Source: Cristatella mucedo
Taxonomy: Eukaryota; Bryozoa; Phylactolaemata; Cristatellidae
DNA: 64,000 nucleotides
Direction of reading: 5' to 3'
Assembly (NCBI GenBank): GCA_009760855.2
Contig: WPIO01000178.1
Location: forward strand, 163,501 to 227,500
The first letter of the stretch is position 1; each line of letters opens with the position of its first letter. Position numbers and translations under genes: made by a program. This document shows, piece by piece, positions 1 to 10,300 of this stretch. The notes beneath the pieces are model-generated. The model did no database searches. It was not told the origin of the DNA and saw nothing but the letters and a program-made list of their open reading frames with translations.

Positions 1-995
1 ACTAACATCCAGCGTCAATTGGAAGAGCACACTAGTTTCTTCTGCAGACTTGATGCACTCGAAAAAACAGTCACACGGCGATTGAAACAGACTGAGCTTT
101 TTCGTCCACCCCAGAAAGAGGATGCCGAGGTTGGTCCCGCGAGCTGGAGTCGAACCCGGAATTCAGTCCAAACGGCAAGCATCCAAGCCACCGTTCGACA
201 CCGACAAACAACCAGGCTTTGGCAGCTGCAGCAAGCTGGGCGCAGCACTTGCGGCCCGGCTGCCACCCCGGCTGCCGACTGACTGACAGCAAGCACGTGT
301 GTAGCAAGCACCAAGTGCCCGGTGGAGCATTGCTCGGTGACCACGATGCCATATTCTCGTGTCCAGCGTACGACGGGCTGCACATAGCAAGTGGGCGAGT
401 CTCTTCAGAGTTGTCACGAGATGGCCAAATCCGGCCATACGGCCCATCTGCCGCCAAAGCACTGCTAGTGCTGCTGCTGCTGCCACTACAGAACAACGGG
501 CGACATAATCTGCAGAGCATGAGACACAAGAGAACAGGAAAACAAGTCACAGCCCACGTGGTGTACGGCGGCGTGACTGCCACGAGCTAGCGCCACTGCC
601 AACGACAGTCGACACGTCAGAACCATTTCCGGAGCCCAATTTCAACGGACTGCTTGCAGCTTTCTCCAAGGTGGCCTACTTAGAGTGCGACTGTGCAGCA
701 GGTCGGATCTGGAGTCAGCAGCAGCAATCTGTCCTAGCTGAGCCACCGGACCTGGTGTCGTCGTGCGACAGATGCACGGAAAAGGCAAAATCCGAGCTGA
801 TTGCAAAGAGATCTCCAAATGCTCGAGGTGGCCACACGGTGGCCAAACGAATTCGGCAGGCCTCATATATGCACACAAGCCGAGCCGGCCACGCTATGCG
901 CAGCCACGTGGGAGTGTTCATTGGTCGGCGAAGCCGGAAATACCAAAGCGGCCTGGCTGTGCGGTTGGCATGCTGGCAATCGCTTTGAGCACGTA
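1..995. other. No confident gene; tRNA-like remnant on the minus strand
   Basis: Mid-GC sequence with several overlapping open frames on both strands, none recognised. On the minus strand about 208-140 has an A-box-like TGGCTTGGATG and a perfect B box (GGTTCGACTCC), but the acceptor and T stems do not pair, so it is a tRNA-derived SINE remnant rather than a tRNA gene. The stretch could hold further tail exons or 3' UTR of the minus-strand gene. Confidence 0.3.
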
Positions 996-1271
996 TCACA
1001 GTTTTCCTGCATTCGTCGAGCCGGCCTTTTGCCGCTTTTGGCGGGGCAGCACACTTCCGATGTCACCAGCTCGGCCCGCCACTCCTAGCTTGGCCAGGCC
1101 GGCTGGCACAGGCCGTGGCAGGTTTGTGGCTGCAGCTACTGAACTGGTGACGGCGGGCACATCTGGCAGTGGCACAATGGCAGGCGGCTGCTTGGCAGGT
1201 GCAGAAGCTGCGGCAGGCAGAGACGCAGGCTCGGCGTCGGCTGCGACGCCAGCCTCACCGGCGGCAACGAC
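996..1271 (-). CDS. Candidate terminal exon, Ala/Pro-rich
   Basis: After a CTCGCTCAG acceptor a 91-residue frame runs to a TGA at 996-998, starting VVAAGEAGVAADAEPASLPA and ending RQKRQKAGSTNAGKL. Its composition is like that of the exon at 7210-7374. It could be the last exon of the SLC38A10-like gene; a second open frame here and the lack of a homologous landmark keep confidence low. Confidence 0.35.
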   Translation of the reverse strand, partial: VVAAGEAGVAADAEPASLPAAASAPAKQPPAIVPLPDVPAVTSSVAAATNLPRPVPAGLAKLGVAGRAGDIGSVLPRQKRQKAGSTNAGKL

Positions 1272-1790
1272 CTGAGCGAGGTGAGAGCGAAATGACCCGA
1301 AACTGCCATGCAGAGAGCAGGAAGGAAGTGAATCGGACACGTGAGCACAAGCAGCTTGTCAGCCGGCATGCAACATCCTGCGCAGCATCCGGCCGCATCG
1401 TGGCAGAGCGAACTCATGCAAGTGCCTCCCCACACTGCTCCAAAAGCTAAGTAACCGAGCGCTCATGACGACGGCAAATCTCGTATATGCGGGAGACTCT
1501 GTGTGCAGCATTTCATAGACCTAGGGGAGGCCGGGGCTCATGGCTATCCAGCTCTCGGAAACGCCCTCCGCCAAGCCATGTTTTGCCGAGCTTTTACAGG
1601 AATCCACAGAAACAGCTGAAGGCTAAAATGACGTAGCCGAATTAAGTTTGTCTTGCCATTTACAAGTAATAAATCTCGGTACAATAGGTGACTGTATTAC
1701 CAAATTCGTGGCGGCCACGACGGCAGACGCACGGACCGGTGGGACTGTGTGGCTTGCAACTCGAATCGTGCTTGCTGCGTCGAGTCTCAC

Positions 1791-1942
1791 CACGTGAGCA
1801 TACTGCAGCCAACAAGTAGCGCTCCAGACACAGCGGCACGTGCCGATAGTTCGGCTGCAGGAAACAAATGTGAAGATACGCAGCAAGCCGGAAGTAGAAC
1901 ACGGCGCTGTCGTTCCAGTCTGTCCTTCCTTAGTTGTTCTTG
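1791..1942 (-). CDS. Candidate tail exon of the SLC38A10-like gene
   Basis: Open between a TTGTCAG acceptor (phase 0, matching the end of the 2795-3009 exon) and a GTGAGA donor. Begins QEQLRKDRLERQRRVLLP, a charged helix-like stretch resembling the Gln-rich helical segment near the end of vertebrate SLC38A10. It ends in phase 2, which does not fit the next candidate exon directly, so an exon is missing or this call is wrong. Confidence 0.3.
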
Positions 1943-2794
1943 CTGACAATCACAAGCCCGTGACCCTTGATCACACAAGCCAGTGATTTCATAAGGACTA
2001 ATCTGTGTTGCTTGTGATGGCAGAGACTTTGCAGCCAGGTAAACAATGTCTAAATGCATCACACAAGGGATGGGATGGGCACAGTTCCATACAGCTGCAT
2101 AGCAGAAGAATTTCGAACTTATTACATTTTGCATAATCCCCACCTAAGAACCTAAGCAAATAAGAATCAGATATGACCTCTAGCACTTCGAATAGCTTGA
2201 TTCAATCAATGCATACATAGAGAGCGATTGTCATCAATCATTCAAACCAAACTTACTCAAAATGATCTCTGTGCACACGTCATACCTGCTTTGGCCTTAT
2301 ATGTGAGTATGCACACAATTGCAAAAATTCCATTAGACTGCAACTGACAGGCCGCTGTTTGCCCATAGCAGCTCCAAAAAACGTAAGCACAATCGATATT
2401 TTGCGCTGAGAAACTAACGTGAGAATGGCATCCAGCTGCACATGCAGCATACGATGCTCTGGATGCGCGTCGTAAACTAGTCCCAGTGGCTCAAGCAGAA
2501 TACATGTCAAGCGTGATTGCCAGGGGCAAGCGCCACTGCAAGTGGTCGGAATGATGAATGCACTTTACCTGGCACTATGTCAAGAAGACTAAACAGGCTC
2601 TCAGCCTTAGTAACACCTAGCATCAAACATCAACACACCTGCCTGCACGGTCAAGAAACGCCAGTCTAAGCCACTTTCGTAGAAACAAACTGGCCGAACT
2701 GAGTCAATGCGGCACGAGTCTCTAAACACAGCGAACTCGCGACCAAGCTGAGCTCGACTCAAGCACTATCAGCCACGTGCCAGCATGTACCTAC

Positions 2795-3009
2795 CTCATC
2801 GCTATCAGCGTGAGGGTAGCTGGGCACGTTGTCACTTTGGGGACGATTGCTCTCATCGGGAACAGAGAGTGGTACCAGCAGCCTGCGACTCGGCCATCTA
2901 CTGTCATCGGAAGCACTGCTGGCCTGCTGTGCTTTGCCACCTTCCACGACTAGCGCACGGGTGTCAAAACCATCATCACTTAATCGGATATCATTGGGAA
3001 TTAACACAT
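2795..3009 (-). CDS. Probable SLC38A10-like tail exon 11
   Basis: An open exon with a good pyrimidine-rich acceptor (CCTACTTTCAG, phase 1, matching exon 10) and a GTAGGT donor in phase 0. Encodes VLIPNDIRLSDDGFDTRALV and continues as an acidic and serine-rich chain ending SYPHADSDE. Codon use and phase fit a continuation of the transporter's tail, but tail sequence is poorly conserved, so this is inference from phase, strand and position. Confidence 0.6.
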
Positions 3010-3593
3010 CTGAAAGTAGGAAAGATCGTTCGCTTTGAGGAAACACAATAAAAAGGCGCACAGCCACAGCCCACCAGAAGCAGGCGGAACTGCCTGAGCA
3101 GCACAAAGCTACGGTTGAGAAGTCACTGGTGCGAGCCTTTGACTACAGCCTTGCGCACTTAAAATAGCGCTTAAAATACTTTATTTAAAATAAGCAAGCT
3201 CATAGCTACGACGAGGCGCAGAGCCAAGAAAGCCCAAAGGACATGCTCCTCAAACGAGCAGCACACTCACTACAGTGGGCAATTCAGGGCGCGTCAGCCG
3301 CCCTAGCGAACTGCCGCGACCCGGAATTTCTACGAGTGCGCAGCGCAGCAGGCTCCATCCCGGGCGCCTTCAAGATTGACTTGAAGACACGCTTTTTTGG
3401 GCTGCACACCAGGGGTGCGAGAACTGGCAGAAATGCAAAAAATCCAAAACAACTTAAAAATGGCCGTACTTGTGTCGGGTCGTCCAAATCATTTCCCCCT
3501 TTCGGCGCAAAAGTACCAAGCCGGCTTCTCGGCCTCCGAGGCACCATCCTCACACGCATCCTCACGCATTACTTGCGCACATGCGACCGATAG

Positions 3594-3594
3594 G

Positions 3595-3626
<32 letters not shown>

Positions 3627-3770
3627 TCACTTGATAAAGCGCCCTCAGAGAACTTAATCTCTCTCTAGGCGCTTTACATTTACTGTAAAGTGAAATGCAA
3701 TGGAATGGTAAGTAAAATCATGCTTGAAAAACAAACGAAATGAATAATATGGTTAGGGGTGACATGCACA
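3594..3770 (-). repeat. 5'-truncated LINE end (D tail) with (AAT)n
   Basis: Begins with an (AAT)n run and continues with the inverted LINE hairpin end (AAAGCGCCCTCAGAGAACTT), followed by about 90 bp more of the LINE 3' UTR shared with 29428-29600 and 60566-60735. Confidence 0.8.
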
Positions 3771-3854
3771 GGATGGTCATGGATCTAGCATCTCGCTGCT
3801 GAATAGCTCCAGCTATTCCAGCAGACTCTGTCGATACTCAAAAGCATTAATCGT

Positions 3855-3904
<50 letters not shown>

Positions 3905-3929
3905 GAGTGCACACACACACACGCACACA
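3855..3929 (+). repeat. (AC)n microsatellite
   Basis: Perfect AC dinucleotides, interrupted near 3902 and resuming to 3929; lies in an intron or tail region of the minus-strand gene. Confidence 0.95.
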
Positions 3930-4719
3930 TACATGCCCCTTATGCTGACCAGCTGCTTAGTATCTCGAATCACTAATAGACATTATTTTGGGCACCGTAC
4001 CATAAGCACCTTTCGAAGCCCCTGACTAATCACCAGATCGAATGGATAGAGGCCACGTTCCTGCCGTCGGCCTAGCCTCAGTCTCGCTTCAGTCTTTGGC
4101 GCACACGTCATCACGACTGGAGAGGCTGTCCAAGGCTGATGGAAGGCTGGACGAAGACGAAGAACCTGAGCACTGTTATTACACTTCTGGGCCAAGCCAG
4201 AGGCAAGACTGAACAAACAATCAATCACAAGCACTGCCAAGGGCACGTCTTTGCTTTCATTGATAAGCATGGCAGACGACATGACCGGCAAAATTATCAA
4301 TTCGTTCGTCCCTGTTCATGGAACAAAACGAGCTCACCTGATTGGAGCTAGATGGCATGCGATATAGACAATTGCAGAAAGGTTTACACTCATCTGGAGG
4401 TGGATTGCGAAGGGCCATTTCCTAACTCGCTCACAGATGCAAATTTTCCAATGACCACTACGACGGTGGAGCTAGTGTGCGGCTAGACACAAGCAAGAAG
4501 GATGAAGGGATGATGTGAAGCCTAACCAGATGCGCAAACGTTCCATGCGGAGGAAGACCGCACCAGGACAGAAGCACGACAGGACGTGTCTAGGTGGCTC
4601 AGCAAATACTGCCCGGTGGTAAGGTGCCTTAGTGCCGGGTTTGGTGTTGCCTCATCTGCTTAAACAGCATCCAAACAAGCAACGCTAAGCAATGCTCAGC
4701 AAGAAAACAGTCAAGTAAG

Positions 4720-5100
4720 CAAGTGGTACGAAGCCTAGCCTGGTAGGGGAGTGTTTATAAAAGGGGGCTGAAGCCGTAGGCTGAAGGGACCTGAAAGTGA
4801 GTGACAAAACCTTGATGACATTGCACTCCACTTCTTAATTGGGAGCCAGTGCAGGTCGGCTACGAGTGGTGTGATGAGGCAAGTTCGAAGCTCACGATGG
4901 ACAAGCCTAGCAGCGCAGTTTGCACTGACTGTGAGCACAGGCCGGTAGACCAACGAGTAGTGAGTTACAGAAGTCGAGACGAGATGTCACAAATGCACGA
5001 GCCAACTTGGATGGGAGATCCCTGTTTAAGCAGGCCCCAAATTTTTGCAATGCTACATAGCTGCAAGTAGGTTGACTTGACTGCAGAGCTGGTGCTTAGG
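4720..5100 (-). mobile_element. LINE reverse-transcriptase C-terminal fragment
   Basis: Minus-strand translation contains RPVLTVSANCAARLVHREL then LITPLVADLHWLPIKK, the LHWLPV-type motif found C-terminal to the reverse transcriptase of CR1/L2/Rex1-like non-LTR elements. Frames are disrupted; a dead 5'-truncated copy. Confidence 0.8.
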
Positions 5101-5399
5101 CTGGCTCTGTAGCTCGTTTGCTGCTAGTGGGGGGATAACTGCCTCGATCAAAGAGCTGCTGAAAAAATGCAGCAGCGAGCGGTGGCTTGGAGACTGCATC
5201 CGACACTACCAATTACACCATTACCCACATTGCTCACAGCACAGCTGGTCTTGTCATCCATCTCTGTAACCCCAGCAGCTATCGGCCAATATGGCGCTGC
5301 AGGAGTGCACGGTGGCATTGGCATCACTGAATTGACCAACGATCATCGGGCTGATTATATAAACGTTTTGCTATATAAAGTATTTTGCTAGCTTTCAAA

Positions 5400-6110
5400 T
5401 TGCCTCAACTGAAATCGCCCTGATGAACTCACTGCCACAGCTAGTCATTACGTTCGATCCCTGTCCCAAGATTAGGTACTGCTACAGCTAGTCATTATGT
5501 TCGAACACTGTCCCAAGATTAGGTACTGCCACCATGGCAGCTGGCTAAAGGTCTCATTAGCTCCCTGGTTCTGTCTAGGCAAGACTATTGTAATTCAATT
5601 TTGGCTAGGCTTACAAAAGACAACTAGTCCTCTACAGCTTCTGCTAATTGTGGCAATAAGGTGGGTCAACTAATCCAAGAAGTTCAGCCAAGATTCTCTT
5701 TTGCTTAAGGAGCTGCTATAGTTCCCGTTGATCAACGGCTACAGAGCAAAATTATTGTCGTAACACGGCCCGCCATGGCTTAGCTCCTTCATATCTAGCT
5801 GAACTACTGCACCGGTTTCAGCCACCCGTGCCAAAAGGTCCACTACAAAATATACATTAGACGTTCCGGTCTTTCTCCTATATCCCGTCAGCGACAGAAG
5901 ATTTTGCCCTGTAGAATAGAAACTGCTGAAATTAACCGCACAATTCTTATGCAACGACATCTTCTACTTGCTGCCGACCTCAGCACATTCTTTCGAGCCG
6001 TACTAAGCTGCTACTTTCATGCTACTCAACTCCTCGACTGTCCTCCAGGCTCAGCTAAGCTTCAAACTTTCTCTTCGTTTTTGTGAGAGATGGAGTCTGT
6101 TGGCAATCGA
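5400..6110 (+). mobile_element. LINE fragment, RT thumb to C-terminus
   Basis: Plus-strand frames include SSLVLSRQDYCNSILARLTK, the SRLDYCNSLL motif near the end of LINE reverse transcriptases, followed by degraded C-terminal sequence (LLPSYLAELLH-like). Several stops and frameshifts. It contains a 47 bp tandem duplication at 5435-5528. Confidence 0.8.
5435..5528 (+). repeat. 47 bp tandem duplication
   Basis: Two adjacent copies of a unit beginning ACAGCTAGTCATTA and including CTGTCCCAAGATTAGG, differing at a few bases, inside a LINE fragment. Confidence 0.85.
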
Positions 6111-6309
6111 ATGTGTGCCAAAACCTGCCTGGACCACCTTGAGTGACCTCGAGAAAACTCTTCAGCCAAATGCCCACTTTGTTCTTGTGGCTTTGCGAGT
6201 CATAGAAGGATACATGCATACTCAGTCGCTAAACTATCCTAGCAGTATGGCTGCCACTGCAATGGCTGCAAATTCGTTTAGATAACACGTGGGTTTTCTA
6301 CGATGCCAG

Positions 6310-7010
6310 GCATACTACAATTATGCCAAGCCTCGGAAAATATATAATTGATAGCCCCAAAACAAGCACATATGCTGCTGGTATGGATGCTTTCAGTGTG
6401 ACTTCATTCCCCACAATTTGCATGACCTCCCTATTCTGGCCAGGCATAAAAGCTACAGACTTATGTGCAGTCTCTTCTGCTGCAGCATATTCCACCGAGC
6501 CCGAGTTTTGCTGAAAAGGTCGGTGTAGGCAGAATAGCCAGCCTTGGTCGCCTGTCGGTATCGCTCCATAGTCGTTCGATGGGGTTTAAGCCAGGCTAGG
6601 CCACTTCATCAGAACCCAACAAGGATTTGTCAAAAAGTACTTCACTGGCCTCGGAGTCTGCACGGGGTCATTATCTTTTTGCCAAACGCGGCGACCTCCA
6701 AGCAGAGTATTTTGGCTTTGAAATCCAACTTGCTCGACAACAATAACTTGAATAAAGAACTTTTTGAATAATCCAAGTTTGGAGCTGATGCAGAGGCCCA
6801 ATTCAAGAGGCAAAACTCAGGATCAGTGAAGTGTGCAGCAGCAGAGCAGACGATGCAGAAACTTTTAGCCTTTATGCCTGGCCAGACAAGGGAGGTCATA
6901 AAGAATTGCGATGGGACGACTTCACACTAAACGCACACATACCACCGGCTCAAGTTTGTTTCTGGGCTGTCGATTAATATTTCCAGTGCTTCGCACAACT
7001 TTGGTATGTC
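6310..7010 (-). mobile_element. Tc1/mariner-like deletion derivative with long inverted arms
   Basis: Two arms of roughly 220 bp (about 6310-6540 and 6780-7010) are diverged inverted copies of each other; for example TGGCCAGGCATAAAAGCTA on the plus strand at 6439 recurs inverted near 6877. The ~240 bp between them translates on the minus strand to VWQKDNDPVQTPRPVKYFL, then a segment ending LKPHRTTMERYRQ, resembling the QQDNDPKHTA...V.....W and SPDLNPIE..W...K block of Tc1 transposases. The rest of the transposase is missing and stops are present, so the copy is dead. The inverted arms may be long terminal repeats or the result of an internal inversion. Confidence 0.65.
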
Positions 7011-7029
7011 CCGCCTGAGTTCACATGCC

Positions 7030-7189
7030 TTGGTTTTGCCCACGGGTTAAAAAGCTCACCTTTGGTGAACGAGGTCAAGGTGAATGCATTTTATGACCAA
7101 GGTCGTGGGCTTGAGTACTGCAGCATATTTGCAGCGCCTGGAGAGAGATTAAGTACTCTTGGGACGCTATAAACATGAATTATAAATTT
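7030..7189 (+). mobile_element. SINE-C copy
   Basis: Head with a degraded A box and a GGTCGTGGGCTTGAGTAC B-box region, then CGCCTGGAGAGAGATTAAGT and a TATAAACATGAATTATAAAT end, as in the other SINE-C copies. Confidence 0.7.
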
Positions 7190-7209
7190 TTTTCCACACA
7201 CACACATAC

Positions 7210-7374
7210 TCTGAGGCTCGGCGTCATTCGGAGCCGCACCGGCATCTGCCGCTTGCTTGATTCCACCGGCAGCCGCGGCAGAGGCAGGCAGGTCCGGCGG
7301 CTCGGCAGCAGCGTGGCCGTTCATCGAGTGGCCGTGCTGCTCGGCATCACCGCTGCTGTCCGCTTGAGGCAGAT
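7210..7374 (-). CDS. SLC38A10: SLC38A10-like exon 10 (cytosolic tail)
   Basis: CTGCAG acceptor (phase 1) and GTATGT donor (phase 1). Encodes a low-complexity tail rich in Ala, Pro, Asp and Gly (DLPQADSSGDAEQHGHSMNG and on). A long disordered C-terminal tail is typical of SLC38A10 and distinguishes it from other SLC38 members. Confidence 0.72.
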
Positions 7375-10300
7375 CTGCAGAACGACAGAATTACGTGAGA
7401 AAACAATATTGCCATTACCGCCAAGGCAACAGCGTGGCAGAGGAAAGGTGGCATCACGCTGACCAAGCGCCACCACCACACCTTTGGGCTGCGGCTGCTT
7501 GGCGACACGTGTCTCGTCCACATCGGCGGTGGACTGCGAGGACATGTCGAACAGCGTTTGATGGGTGCTAACGCACAGCGTCAGCACGCCGCATATGAGC
7601 ACGGCCTATTGATTGAAAAAAGAAAAGGTAGGCTCGCTGTGACACCAGGCTCTCATTCCTCGGCAGGTGTCGCATCGATGCGGTGCATGCATGCCATTAA
7701 AAGGTCTCCTCCTGCAGCCAGCAGTTTTAGAACAAGGCCGAGCGCCATCTTGGCCGAGCCCCCCCCACCTTGGCTCGGCGGCGGTCGTGCGGTCCGGGCT
7801 TTTGATCGGCAACCTTAAGATAAAGCAGGGGCGGCAGGATGAAGCCCACCGTGCTGCCCATTGTAGCTCCGGTCAAGGCAAGGATGAACTCGACTAAACA
7901 GAAAGACAAAAGAGTGGAAAGCTTTGGCAAAAACGGCAGCTCCGCACAGCATGGCAGCACAACCATATTAGCTTACTGCCATATTTGGGCTGTCGAATTA
8001 ATAACGAACTTTTCGATTCTGACTACTGCACTGGCGCACGGTTTTTCTTTAGACAGCATTCGCCACTGTCCAGTTCACGACATTGGCAATCCAATGATCC
8101 GCCGCCTATCGCGTGAGCACGCTCTCAGCCTCGCGCACACTCCCGCACGTGCACGGCTTACGCAAGCGATGGCACCATGGACTTGGCAAGCTGAGGATTT
8201 TTTCCAAGTGGCATGAGCCTTGACCTTGACTCTGCAGCGAGCAGTGAGCGCATGGAGCACAAGGGGCAGGGGCGGTCCAGGCATAAGCGAGGAGTGGGAG
8301 AGAACTGCAGACCGGAAGCACACGACTTCAGCCGGCGTCACTGGCGAATGCGTCACACGCCGGAGTGCCTTCCAAATGGTGCGGCACGAGAGCTGGCGGC
8401 CAGCAGGCCGGCCACGGTGTAGGTGTCTGGCAAAAGCCATATTTCTTTGACTAAGCTAAACATGCCGGTAGAGGCATACGACCACAGTGCTAGAAAGAAA
8501 AAGGAGTGGACCAATTTCGCTACGATTTTGCGATTTGAGCTCCTCGTTGCTTCCTCGGAACCGACGGAACTGACTTTCCTGTGGACTTTCCATGCAGAGA
8601 AGCATGCGACCACTTGAAGCCGACCAGCCGAGCAAGCCGACCGGCCCACTAGAAGCATAGGCGACCAATCACAAGTGCTGCTCCTATTTTGCCATGGCCA
8701 CATTAATGGAAAAGAAAGCCGATGACAGGCAGATAGCAATGCAGATAGCCAGAGCTATGCTGTCTACTCTGGTTCGGCGAAATAGGTACTGCTGCTAGCT
8801 CACTGCTTCACCCGAACGTCCGGAACGTCCTAACTGATTGATGGTGACGTACACCAGACTATCCGTGCTGAGGGCAATTTTGAGTTTACTCTTGACCCTC
8901 TTGCAGCATCGTAAGCAGTCATAGTGCCAAACCGGATGACCAACACGCTAGCCATCACCACGTTGCCACGATGGCAGTTCACAAAACTCTATTTTAACTA
9001 AAAACCTACTGCCATCTAAGCATGCGCACCCCTTGTCAGGCTCTACGATGGCAGTTCACAAAACTCTAGCTTAACTAAAAACCTACTGCCATCAAAGCAT
9101 GCGCACCCCTTGTCAAGCTCGCACGGATCTGAGAGTCGGTTACGAATCGGCTGGTCTTGACAAATGACCCAAATCAAAGGGATCTGAGGGATGTTGCTGA
9201 GATGCATCATCAGCATACTGTGAGTGGAATTTTCTCTACTGTTTGCCTGCAGTCCCGAGAGATGCTGCCCAAATAAATTGCTATCAATACGCCATTTATA
9301 CATGCATGCTTAACGATCTGCTCACAAGGTCACATCGCGGGCCTCCTACTTCTCTCTTAGCATTAAAATCGTACCGATTGAGTAATAGGGAATCACGAGG
9401 AGCACAGTGGTGCGAGCCACTTGCTGTCTGCAAGCTCTGGAATTACCTCTTGGTACTCCTTTCAGGAATACACTAAATGTTTGGATAAAAACGAAGCAGG
9501 TCAAGCTGCAGTAATGGCAACCTAATCTATATCGGCAACTAGCATCTAGCAGGCATATCTTATCGGCACTTAGCTTCTGGCAGGCTCAAGATCACGTGGC
9601 AGCCAAAAACGTTGCCGATAACCTCTACTGACTGCTGTGGGGCAATTATACCCTCCTCCCGGCCTCCTGGCTCACTGCAAGTTTCTAATGTGATAGCTCG
9701 TCTTGAGTAACACCAGCCGGTCACACCAGCGGCACGTCCAGCTCTTCAGTGAAACATACACTTAGTTAGTTCTACTCTTAGTATCTAAAAGTAAGTCTAA
9801 CTTATAACGCAGCCAGCACAGATGCCTCATAGATTCAGCAGCATCAGTACACAAATGTGGAATCACATTTCATCACCGTATAGTGTGTGAACGTGAGCCC
9901 CTATAACTGCCATCCAAGAAGACAGCACGGGCACAACGTGGATAAGAACAGCACTCCAGGAGCACAGATAGAAAGTTTTTGCCACTTTTAAAAGTCAGGT
10001 GAAGACTCAACTACAAGTTCAACAACGACTATAACAACTCAAACGTAAAACTCAGCTGCAGATCCCTTCACATAGCTTAACTGAGCACCAATGGCAGCAA
10101 AAACCAAAAGAAAATCCTGCTCTGTATGATTGGCAAATAGCAGCTCAATAGTCAACTGGTCAACCACGAAGCACGAGCACCACATGAAGCAAAGAGCCAA
10201 AGAATCGGTTCAATCGAAATTCTTGTCGTACAAGAACGTGCTACTCACCATTAGGAAATACGATAGCAACTATAAGAGAGAACAGTATGATGAACAGTGT

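Noticed and set aside
140-208. Possible tRNA gene on the minus strand
   Set aside because: A B box is present, but acceptor and T-stem bases do not pair; a SINE remnant is more likely.
8353-8739. Minus-strand frame with a hydrophobic stretch (KLVHSFFFLALWSYASTG) considered as an SLC38A10 exon
   Set aside because: Its borders do not fit the required phases, while 10249-10378 supplies the expected segment with perfect phase and the PN-V-E junction.
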